A stretch of 19,735 nt of DNA, taken from Terfezia claveryi (lineage: Eukaryota > Ascomycota > Pezizomycetes > Pezizales > Pezizaceae). The notes beneath the pieces were generated by a model that ran no database searches, was not told the DNA's origin, and worked only from the letters and a program-made list of their open reading frames with translations. The first letter of the stretch is position 1. Each line of letters starts with the position of its first letter. This document shows, one piece after another, positions 9,640 to 17,385 of this stretch. The DNA is taken from NCBI GenBank assembly GCA_015179025.1, contig WHUX01000555.1, positions 1 through 19,735 on the forward strand, given 5' to 3'. The position numbers and the translations under genes are program-made.

Positions 9640-10146
9640 ATGTATAGTATACTAATACAAAGGAATGATTATTGGGTACCTGCACCTCCTCCTCCTGCTG
9701 CCCCTCTGCCTGCTATTGCCCCCACCATTGCTGCTGCTTCTCCTCCTCCTTCTGTCTCTGGTCCTGCTCCGGCTGCTGCTACTACTGCTACCACCACCCC
9801 TGGTCCTCCCCCTGCCCCTGGTCCTACTCCTGCTGCTGCTGCTGCTGCTGCTACCACCGCCCCTGGTCCTCCCCCTGCCACTAGTCCTACTCCTGCTACT
9901 ACTGCTGCTGCTGCTACCACTGCCCCTGGTTCTCCCCCTACTCCTGGTCCTGCTCCTGCTGCTGCTGCTGCTGCTGCTACTGCTCCTCCACCTCCTGCCC
10001 CTGCTGCTGCTGCTGGTCCTCCTCCAGCTGGTCTTGGTACTGCACAGCGTCCTCTTTTTGCTTTTTTGGGCATTCGTCAGCTCTTAAGAGGTACATGTAG
10101 AAATGCCTCTGGCACATTACCCCTAGCGGCCAATATATTCACCTAA
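9640..10146 (+). CDS. Doubtful Pro/Ala/Thr-rich low-complexity ORF
   Basis: An ATG-to-stop frame of 168 codons: a short unique start (MYSILIQRNDYWVPAP), about 120 residues of Pro, Ala, Thr and Gly, and a short unique end (FLGIRQLLRGTCRNASGTLP). The middle holds a 21-residue repeat (PGPPPAPGPTPAAAAAAATT and variants). No signal peptide or recognised domain is seen. The opposite strand has open Gly/Ala-rich and Ser/Arg-rich frames across the same bases (Ser/Arg frame 9652-10083, no ATG), so the frame may merely reflect CTG/CCT-type repeats. Whether anything here is translated cannot be settled by reading. Confidence 0.25.
   Translation: MYSILIQRNDYWVPAPPPPAAPLPAIAPTIAAASPPPSVSGPAPAAATTATTTPGPPPAPGPTPAAAAAAATTAPGPPPATSPTPATTAAAATTAPGSPPTPGPAPAAAAAAATAPPPPAPAAAAGPPPAGLGTAQRPLFAFLGIRQLLRGTCRNASGTLPLAANIFT
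9799..9987 (+). repeat. 63-bp (21-codon) tandem repeat, three copies
   Basis: Three tandem 63-bp units start at 9799, 9862 and 9925, each CCTGGTCCTCCCCCTGC-like followed by runs of GCT and ACC triplets; degenerate partial units lie on both sides. The unit length is a multiple of three, so every reading frame is kept across it. Confidence 0.85.
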
Positions 10147-10172
10147 ATTTTATGCTATAGTCTAACATCCTG

Positions 10173-10582
10173 CTATAGGATTGGTTGTTTATTGTGTGTT
10201 TCACCACCTTGTGTTGCAATCAGGTTCACCGCTTTTTCTGTATTCGTGATTAGTCATATTTGTCTGTGACAGCATCCATAACAGCATCCGTGATATATTT
10301 TGACTTACTGGTGATATACTCATGCATATATGCTTCCGCCACCTCCTGTATAGAATCTGTTGCCCTTACTTGGATATGCTCTACATTATTCTGATCTATG
10401 AACTGTGAGTATTTGTCGTTATTATCCCTATTCACATCTTGAACAATCTCCCTGCACAGCCTGCGGAATGCAATCTTCGGAAATATTAGGTCAATGCTTC
10501 TCTGTTGATTCCTAATCTGACGTACAAGGCTGACAGATAATGCAGTTAGATTAGTCCTTTTTACTTCAGAGAATAGAATGCT
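10173..10582 (-). pseudogene. Divergent histone H3/CENP-A-like histone-fold gene, 5'-truncated remnant
   Basis: The minus-strand frame open from 10582 carries, in order, segments matching the H3 fold: SLVRQIRNQQRS (10531-10496; compare H3 ALREIRRYQKS), KIAFRRLCREIVQD (compare KLPFQRLVREIAQD, helix 1), and SIQEVAEAYMHEYI (compare ALQEASEAYLV, helix 2). Loop 1 between the helices is about 12 residues longer than in H3. After helix 2 there is a canonical 71-nt intron (10238-10308); splicing joins the frame to KKAVNLIATQ, placing NLxA where H3 has NLCA. A TAG stop at 10173-10175 then falls before helix 3, although IL, stop, QDV follows in frame and loosely resembles the start of H3 helix 3. No start codon is visible: a TGA lies at 10583-10585 and the A1 LTR begins at 10597, so the 5' exons were cut away. 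The assignment to the H3 fold is from motif match; canonical, centromeric or novel variant cannot be decided. Confidence 0.62.
10238..10308 (-). other. Predicted intron in the H3-like gene
   Basis: On the minus strand it begins GTAAGT (10308-10303), contains the branch-point-like CTAAT about 12 bases from its end, and ends TACAG (10238). At 71 nt it has the usual size of fungal introns. It is not a multiple of three, and splicing restores a frame that continues the H3-like alignment. Confidence 0.6.
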
Positions 10583-10596
10583 TCATAGAATGGAAT

Positions 10597-11276
10597 TGAA
10601 TTAGAGAACGTTGTTTCATTACTTATATAATTGATTATATACTTTTGTATTTCCTATATTACTACTATGTTATATAACTAAGCCTCTCGGTTAAAGGACT
10701 AGCCTTCAAATACCTCCTATTGCTTTATAAACATCCATAGCATGCAGAATTTGCCATGGGAAGTCCCATGGTACTTGCCATATGAAGACACCGTCATTAT
10801 GACCGCGTGACCTCTGTTTAAGGCGTGTGACTCATTACTATAGCCACATGACCATTGTTTAAGGCTTGTGACTCATTACTATGGCCACATGACCCCTTTT
10901 GTATAGCGCACTACCTTCTGGTGTGCCACTCTTTATTGTATTTATTTCCTTAGTCATCAGATCTCAGAGGAGTATAAATAGGCCACTAGATTCCCTCTGG
11001 AATCCACAGAAAGAGAAGAAGCAACAAGCAAGTACACAGAGTAAGCAAAGCCTATATTTCGATCAGATCAAGATGATATAGCTTAGATAGCACAAATCAT
11101 ATAAGATAGAGTACACTAGTTAATTTACTGTCCCCTCTGGAAACGTCCCACATAGTAATCTCCCTACACTTCTGAGGTTTTACCTTAGCAGAACCGAAAT
11201 ACACAAATGTCCGTGCCTGCAGATATAGATTGTATAAATGGTACACAATAAATACTATCTAGTACCATTCATTACA
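10597..11276 (+). repeat. Family A 5' LTR of element A1
   Basis: 680 bp, from TGAATTAGAGAACG to TTCATTACA. It has two TGACTCA sites (10828-10834, 10869-10875), one in each 41-42 bp U3 repeat, and a TATA box at 10973-10980. The inverted repeat around CCATGGGAAGTCCCATGG is kept. The U5-side hairpin is weakened (CTGAGGTTTTACCTTAG). Confidence 0.92.
10973..10980 (+). promoter_or_regulatory. TATA box of A1 LTR
   Basis: TATAAATA after CTCAGAGGAG, at the conserved family A position, about 300 bp before the LTR end and downstream of the TGACTCA-bearing repeats. Confidence 0.55.
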
Positions 11277-11622
11277 TTTTTTTTAACTTACTTATCTAAT
11301 CTTTACTCTTAAATCTAAGGGCTGATCAACCTTCGGATACCTTCATTACACTCATGCAAGTATATACAATTCGACACACAAGTGCACATATAAAATCGAT
11401 ATCATTATTCAACTAGCTAGCCAATAACAAAATCTTACAATGAGACATCAGACTCTCGACTGCAGTATATCAACAAAAGACTTAAAAGCAAGTTAAGCAG
11501 AGCTCTAACGGGCAGTAGTATCCCATATTAAACAATCCCACTCTCATTCATAACACTTTTCACAATAAGATCGACAACTTATCTTGCACTCTTGGTAACC
11601 ACCATTACATCTGTACCTGTAA
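11277..11622 (+). repeat. Family A non-coding leader of A1
   Basis: Begins with an eight-T run and AACTTACTTATC. Shared with the A0 and A2 copies but outside the LTR, as the solo LTR at 6816-7493 shows. No TGG-type primer-binding site is seen at its start, so priming may use a tRNA part or self-priming. It ends where the gag frame opens (after TAA near 11620). Confidence 0.75.
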
Positions 11623-13865
11623 ATCCAGTACACCATTGAAAAACTGGCCCCCCAGGTCCTAGGAATAATTAGTCTAAACAACCAAGTATTACAATCCCAA
11701 GGCTCAAATCTCGCTGCCTATACCACAGCCATTTCCTTCAGAAAAGAATTACCTACATTAGAACCTTCTTTAAGCCCAGACATTTCTACCAATACCTTTG
11801 CACCTCCAACGTCTACCTCAACACACCAATCAGAAAATGTGACACTCTTGCCGGAAGAACTAAAACTAGATTCTAGACCAGTAGATGAAGAAAAACTAGG
11901 ACCATAAGAAACATCAGGATCCTGACATCCAGCCTCCCCAGCCGCGTGAGCTACTGAGCCAACAGAACCATTAGTCGAACGGAGATCATAAAGATCATCA
12001 GCCACTACACCATCAGCACAGTAAGGTACCAAAGAAGAAAAGTAACTCAACGATCATATCGCATAACTAGCTGCATTTGGTTGTGGACAGATAACGAAAT
12101 TAGATATAATAGCGTCTGAACTTAGTAAGAAGAGTAAGAGGTCGAGATGGTTAACTATGTTACCCGAAGATATTAAGAAATTAGTAGAAGAAACTCCCAG
12201 AAAGACCAGATATGTAATTCCTAATACGGAAGGGGAAATATATCTGCCTATGGATATAGAATTAGGACAACCAAGTGGAGTAGGAACCAAACTATATTTT
12301 AGTATGGCTTTACCTCTCACACCAGAAGAATTTTGGGACAGACATCTTCTAACAATTGAGGAGATTTTGAAATATACTCACCCAATGGGACATGCCCAAC
12401 AGTATCATCCTGATGATACTCCACTCTTAATGGAAGCCGTAGCAAAACACTATTTATGGCTAACACCTTACCCATTTAAAGAAGAAGACTTAGAAATGAA
12501 TGCATTTTTAAGTAAGGAATTGAAGAAACCTGTTGTTTCACTTTTATGAAAACTGAATTGGGTAATAAATAACTGGGAAGAAATAATAGCATTCATGATG
12601 AGTGGCACTCATCTAGAAAAATCAGCACATACCATGGAGGATTTTTTCAATCCTAGCAAAGAACTTCCAGGAGCTTTCCTAAGAATACCAAAAGATCAAT
12701 CGAAAGGTAAAGGTTAAGCACCTAAGACACCAGAAAGGAGGACTGGGTCAGCTAAAGAACCAGACGACAAAGACCAACCACTAAAAGATATAGAATTACT
12801 AGAAGATGATGATGATTTAGATACAAGACTAGACCAACAGAAGCAGAAAATGCAAGGAGGAGGACGAGACCCCTATGATAGTGGAGATGATAGCTTAGAC
12901 TCTAACAAGGCATTATCAGTTGCAAGTCAAACTCTTAAAAGAAAACCCAAATAAGGAAAATCAGTTGAACACCAGCAATAGGAATCTACAATAGGAATAG
13001 TTACAATGGGTAACCATAAAGCAACCAATACTTTAAAAGGAATAAAGATTGATCTACCAGAAAAAATAAGAGGAGAAAACAAAAAATGGTAAGACTCATA
13101 ATATTTTGACTCTTGGGCCACAGCAATGCAACGTTGGTTTGTTATCAAAGGAATAGATTTGTAAGGTGCTTCAGCTCTGGAAATTGTTGGATTCAGAATA
13201 GAAGGGAGCGTGCTCACTACTTATAATCAATTCCTAAGAGAAAAAGGAAAGAATGCGACATTCTTTAGATTCATACTAGTACTAAGAGATTTTCTGATAC
13301 TCTCTACTAGTAAGGACATTTTGTGGAAACGATGGGAGACAGCCACACCATACAAGGACGGACGTCACGTGGGAATTAAACAGTTCGCCAACTGGCTTAC
13401 TGAAATGCAAATCAAATTGATTGACAAAGATGGCAAACAATCAATATCGTAGGAAGTAAAAAGGAGAAAGTTTCTTAATCACCTCCGCCATATATATCAG
13501 CTACATTAATTCCTTTAATCAAAGAAGAATGGTCATATGATCAGCTTGTGCATCAGGTAGAGTCATATGAAGCTTCTAAGAAAGATATTGCCCCACTACC
13601 AACAACAAATACATCCCGACGACAATACTCTCGCAATGAAAATCAGAGTCACGGTCCATACAGGGACTAGAATTAATGACTAAAAACAGGATTTAATCCT
13701 AGCAGCAATTCCAATACCAAACCCAATATAGAAAAATGGAAGGACTCAGATTGGAACACCATTACAAAAAAATTGGATTAGAAGACGAAGATACAATTAA
13801 TTAGAGACAAGAAATGTCTCTGGTATTGGAACCCTGGACATTCCTACAAAGACTATAGGAAACGA
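11623..13865 (+). pseudogene. Family A gag, broken
   Basis: A long plus-strand frame with many stops. The N-terminal part (KLAPQVLGIISLNNQVL, then Pro/Ser/Thr-rich) leads to an unbroken 130-codon block (12157-12549, MLPEDIKKLVEETPRKTRYV...). An acidic, Glu/Asp/Lys-rich linker follows (LLEDDDDLDTRL), then the capsid region (KIDLPEKIRGENKKW, YFDSWATAMQRWF, TSKDILWKRWETATPYKDGR, ANWLTEMQIKLIDKDG). A zinc knuckle lies at 13815-13856. Stops such as TGA after SLL (12549) and TAG after KQSIS (13452) fit CGA to TGA and CAG to TAG. The original ATG is not clear. This gag type resembles those of Ty3/gypsy elements common in mushrooms; that is from memory and unverified. Confidence 0.75.
13815..13856 (+). 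other. Decayed gag zinc knuckle of A1
   Basis: Reads CLWYWNPGHSYKDY. Spacing matches Cys-x2-Cys-x4-His-x4-Cys, but the second and fourth ligands are Tyr (TAT) in place of Cys. Both are single G-to-A changes (TGT to TAT) and would abolish zinc binding. Confidence 0.8.
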
Positions 13866-13880
13866 CAAAATAAGGTACCC

Positions 13881-14330
13881 ATGTGTACAGCCGCACAACA
13901 TTTAGCTATATCGATAGCCACCAAGAATAAAAACAACAAGGATAAAATCAAGGAACGACCTTTATCAAGACAGGTACCAGATTTTAGCAAGGTATTCATT
14001 AAAGCTAACCAACACCCTGCACTAGCTTTAATTGATCTCCAAACAAAGGGAGGAGACTTAATTAATTCTCAATTTATACACCTATACAAAATACCAACTA
14101 AAAGTATTGAGAAGAAATCATTAAGTACTATAATTAAGAGCTCAAAAGGAATGATAGATAAAGCTTGTACTATTAAACTAGATTGGATAGGTTATGTATA
14201 AGAACGAACGTTCTATGAAGCTCATTTGACTGGATGGGATATGATACTAGGAGAACCTGCTCTCAGTAAAGTGCGAGCAATAATTCCTGCCTACCAGGAA
14301 CTATTTACTATTCAACTGGAAAATATTCCA
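13881..14330 (+). pseudogene. Family A aspartic protease region, broken
   Basis: The frame from MCTAAQHLAISIAT runs into VFIKANQHPALALIDLQTKG (about 13997-14055) and INSQFIHLYKIPT, the retropepsin active-site region, then GWDMILGEPAL (about 14236-14268), the second conserved block. Where classical retropepsins have Asp-Ser/Thr-Gly, this reads Asp-Leu-Gln-Thr; from memory, related fungal elements have the same or similar form, so it may be a lineage trait rather than decay. A TAA follows DWIGYV (14201). The region continues from gag without a gap, suggesting one gag-pol frame. Confidence 0.75.
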
Positions 14331-15594
14331 TGATTCTAGCTTAGTGTATGGAAGGGATCTAGAACCATGGCGAATAGTATAAGATCAGCGTATACACAGG
14401 TCAGCTGTGAATCAGTTACAAATTATAGTGAACTAGATAATTGGGAAAATATTACTGACACAGAAGAAACCGATTCAGAAAAAGAACTCATAATAGCTGT
14501 TTCTATGGCACAGAAACAATTCAACCCTATAACGGAGTTTCCCTTATTATTTCCCTGACAATTCCACAGGAATTACCCCTACTAAGAAAGATTAGTCACT
14601 CTATTAAACCAAAACTAGAAGCTACTTAGATACCAAAATAGCGACCCTCAGGACATCGATTTAGACAACAAATCTATGACAAATTAGTTGAAGAAGAAGT
14701 ATTAGGTGGCATATATAGAGTAGAAAATGACACAAATGCTATAGTCATGTTCACTATCCGTAAACGAGATAAACTGAAAGAAGCCAGACATGTCAATGAT
14801 TGTCGAGACCGCAATTTAGCCATCTAATCAGACCACACCCCATTGCCAGATATTAATGAAGAAATTGAACTAGTAGCAGAGAATCCCATTTAGACTAAGC
14901 TCAACTTAGCCAATGGATTTTTTAATATTAGAATTAATAAAGAATCTGAGCAATACTCTACCTTTTTATGTCACATGGGATATTTCAGAAGTAAAGTTAT
15001 GCAATAAGGGGATTGTAATACACCTGCTACCATGGTTTATGTTATGCATAATATTTTTAAGGACATAGTCTATAAAAATTTAATTATCTATATTGATGAC
15101 ATTATCATATTCTCCAAAACGTATGAAGAACATGTAGAATTATTGAAGAAAGTACTTCAACTCCTACTGGATGAGAAATTCTATCTCAAAGTAAGCAAAT
15201 GCTAGTTCTTTACTCCAAGATTGGAAATCTTAGGACATGTTTTGATATCAGATAGATTACATGTAGACCTAAAGAAGAGGATGACTATATTAATATTTCC
15301 AACTCCTACAAGAAAAAAGGATCTTAGAGGATTCCTTGGAATCGTTAATTATCTCAGCAGATTTATTCCTGACTTGGCATCGTATGCAAGCACCCTATCA
15401 GAACTGCAAGGAGAAACAAAGAAATAGGAATGGACAGATACTCATAATACAGCATTTGAAAAAGTTAAGGAACTCGTAAATTCCCCACATGTTTTAAAAC
15501 CCTGGAATAATGAGTCTACAGAACCCAAATATTTAGTCTGTGATGCTAGTGATGTAAGACTAGGATCTTGGATAGGTCAAGGACCATTGACGCA
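14331..15594 (+). pseudogene. Family A reverse transcriptase and start of RNase H, broken and cut
   Basis: After an acidic linker (14367-14558) and EFPLLFP, the RT region shows RPSGHRFRQQIYDKL, NDCRDRN, LNLANGFFNIR (14900-14932), MQ-stop-GDCNTPAT (about 14999-15031), YIDD (15089-15100) and LEILGHVLISD. The thumb/connection RGFLGIVNYLSRFIPDLASY follows. The first RT catalytic Asp is Asn (AAC at 14903-14905); the YIDD pair is intact. RNase H begins with LVCDASDVRLGSWIGQG (about 15532-15582) and stops at the B2 insertion. Stops include TAG 14891-14893 and TAA 15005-15007, most likely former Gln or Trp codons. The motif set VMQQGDCNAPAT is characteristic of one fungal chromovirus group (recalled, not searched). 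Confidence 0.88.
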
Positions 15595-16155
15595 TGTAAC
15601 AACCGTGTGTTCAGTTGTCATCACCTGCGATCGCAGGTGATGGGTCATTGCTATTGTTGTTTTTGTCATCACCTGCAATCGCAGGTGATGGGTTATCGTT
15701 ATTGTTGCCCTCATTATCACCTGCGACGCAGGTGATAGGTTATTTTGTTATCGTTACCTTGCTTGGCTTCCGAGATGGCGAAGCATATTTCCCCCATTGC
15801 CCTAACTGAGTTATGTATATATAGAGCCTGTCCCTCGTCCTGTCGTTGGATCCCCATCCAATGTCTTATATACCCAATACAGGACCTTGCTTCTCCCAGC
15901 GCTTATGCACCTCCCTTGTGTACATCCTTGTCTCGTACAAACAACTCTGCAGCATAGCTGCCTCCCTTGACATACGCAGCAACTGCCTCCATATGTCTTG
16001 TGTCCCTTGCCCTCTGCCTCTCTCGCCCTCGCCCTTGCCCCCATCCTAGCCTCTCCTTTAGTCACACACGTAGCATTACTATGTGTGTGTTACCCTAGCC
16101 TTGCCCTTGCCCCGGTGTACCTCTTGGTCGCCTTATCTCCTGAGCCCTTGTTACA
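15595..16155 (+). repeat. Family B 5' LTR of B2
   Basis: 561 bp with perfect 6-bp terminal inverted repeats TGTAAC and GTTACA. It holds three 48-bp units whose cores are a 22-bp perfect palindrome (15620-15641), a one-mismatch copy (15668-15689) and a 21-bp copy (15716-15736). A TATA box is at 15816-15823. A hairpin lies near the 3' end (CACACACGTAG, loop, CTATGTGTGTG). Confidence 0.9.
15816..15823 (+). promoter_or_regulatory. TATA box in the B2 LTR
   Basis: TATATATA followed by GAGCCTGTCCCTCG, conserved with the minus-strand family B LTR; lies 80 bp after the last 48-bp repeat. Confidence 0.55.
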
Positions 16156-16191
16156 CTACGTTGGATCCTTTGGACCAACTGGTATGCAGTC

Positions 16192-16421
16192 ATGTCAGGA
16201 GCAGCTCTCCCACCACCCGCCGTCAGGTTCTAGACCTGGCGAAGCTCCCCTATACCCTCAGGCCCGAACGAATTGAATGCCTATAGTCGAGAAATTATCG
16301 ACATCTTCGAGGCCATGGATGCCATCGGGGCCGAACTCGGCAACAGCCTGGCCGTGGCCAAACGAAAGCTGAGATCTGCTGATGAAGAGATCATGGTCCT
16401 CCAGACAGATCTCGACCATGT
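16192..16421 (+). pseudogene. Family B2 gag N-terminus, truncated
   Basis: Starts at the ATG 36 bases after the LTR (MSGAALPPPAVRF) and reads into IPSGPNELNAYSREIIDIFE and a charged heptad-like segment (KRKLRSADEEIMVLQTDLD), matching the gag start of the minus-strand element. A TAG at 16231-16233 breaks codon 14. The A2 LTR cuts it at 16422. Confidence 0.8.
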
Positions 16422-17102
16422 TGTAATGGAGAACGTTTGTTTTATTGCTTATATAATTGATTATATACTTTTGTATTTCCTATATTACTACTATGTTATA
16501 TAACTAAGCCTCTCAGTTGAAGGACTAGCCTTCAACCACCTCCTATTGCTTTATAAGCATCCATAGTACGCGGAATTTGCCATGGGAAGTCCCATGGCAC
16601 TTGCCATATGACGACACCCTCATTATGGCCGCATGACCTCTGTTTAAAGGCGTGTGAGTCATTACTATGGCCACATGACTATCGTTTATGGCGTGTAACT
16701 CATTACTATGGCCACATGACCCTTTTTGTATAGCGCACCACCTTCTGGTGTGCCACCCTTTATTGTATTTATTTCCTTAGTCATCAGATCTCAGAGGAGT
16801 ATAAATAGGCCGCTGGATTCCCTCTGGAATCCACAGAAAGACAAGAAGCAACCAGGCAAGCACTCAGAGCAAGCAAGCCTATATTCCGATCAGATCAAGA
16901 TCATATAGCTTAGATAGTACAAATCATATAAGATAGATTACACTAGTTAATTACTGTTCCCTTCGGGAAAGTCCGACATAGTAATCTCCCTACCCTTCTG
17001 AGGTCTTACCTCAGCAGAACCAAAATACACAAATGTCCGTGCCTACGGATATAGATTGTATAAACGGTACCGAATGAATACTGTCTAGTACCATTCATTA
17101 CA
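16422..17102 (+). repeat. Family A 5' LTR of A2 (best-preserved copy)
   Basis: 681 bp, TGTAATG...CATTACA. Features: an inverted repeat with arms TGCCATGGGA and TCCCATGGCA; 42- and 41-bp tandem units (16624-16665, 16666-16706, then a partial), with TGAGTCA at 16655-16661; TATA box 16800-16807. Near the 3' side are hairpins TTCCC-TTC-GGGAA and CTGAGGT-CTT-ACCTCAG. It has fewer C-to-T/G-to-A changes than A0, so it is probably younger. Confidence 0.93.
16800..16807 (+). promoter_or_regulatory. TATA box of A2 LTR
   Basis: TATAAATA in AGTATAAATAGG at the conserved family A position. Confidence 0.55.
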
Positions 17103-17385
17103 TTTTTTTTAACTTACTTACCTAATTTTTACTCTTAAATTCAAGGCCTGATCAACTTTCGGATACCTTCATTACACTCATAGAAGTGTATACAATTCGA
17201 CACCAAAGTGCACATATAAAATCGATATCGTTATTCAACTAGCTAGCCAACAAAATCCAACAAACGAGACATCAGACTCTCAACTGTAGTACATCAACAA
17301 AAGACTTAGAAGCAAGCTAAGCAGAGCTCTAACGGGCAGTGGTATCCCACATTAAACAATCCCACCCTCGTTCACAACACTTTTC

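Larger units (their letters stand above)
10597..15594 (+). mobile_element. Family A Ty3/gypsy element A1, 5' two-thirds, inactive
   Basis: A plus-strand element with 5' LTR (10597-11276), leader, gag, protease, RT and the first part of RNase H. It is cut at 15594 by the B2 LTR. Its remaining RNase H, integrase and 3' LTR should lie to the right of the nest, outside the window. The pre-insertion target is probably GGAAT (10592-10596). It landed just upstream (on the minus strand) of the H3-like exon and separates that exon from its 5' part. Confidence 0.9.
15595..16421 (+). mobile_element. Family B element B2, 5' LTR and start of gag, inserted in A1
   Basis: A plus-strand family B copy that enters the RNase H of A1 at 15595 and is itself cut at 16422 by the A2 LTR. 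The expected target duplication is ACGCA (15590-15594). It is recognisably homologous to the minus-strand B element but clearly diverged in LTR and gag, so the two belong to different subfamilies or are old. Confidence 0.88.
16422..17385 (+). mobile_element. Family A element A2, 5' LTR and partial leader, inserted in B2
   Basis: 5' LTR 16422-17102 followed by leader 17103-17385, in the same order as A0 and A1. It is interrupted at 17386 by the A3 LTR. The break falls in the conserved leader block ending AACACTTTTC, which continues unbroken in A1 (after 11571), so this is an insertion and not the natural end. Expected target duplication of A2: CATGT (16417-16421). Confidence 0.9.

Noticed and set aside
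10173..10200. H3 helix 3 continuing past the TAG (IL-stop-QDV-R-L)
   Set aside because: The likeness is weak, needs a four-residue insertion and several stops; noted as suggestive only.
10250..10302. Unspliced C-terminal tail of the H3-like frame ending at 10250
   Set aside because: It has no likeness to H3 loop 2 or helix 3, begins at a perfect GTAAGT donor, and the spliced reading fits better.
11718..12050. 110-codon minus-strand ORF
   Set aside because: It is antisense to the family A gag N-terminal region, which reads as Pro/Ser/Thr-rich coding sequence on plus; no domain.
15609..15740. CRISPR-like array of evenly spaced palindromic repeats
   Set aside because: Only three units, spacers are similar to one another, and they sit inside a eukaryotic LTR.
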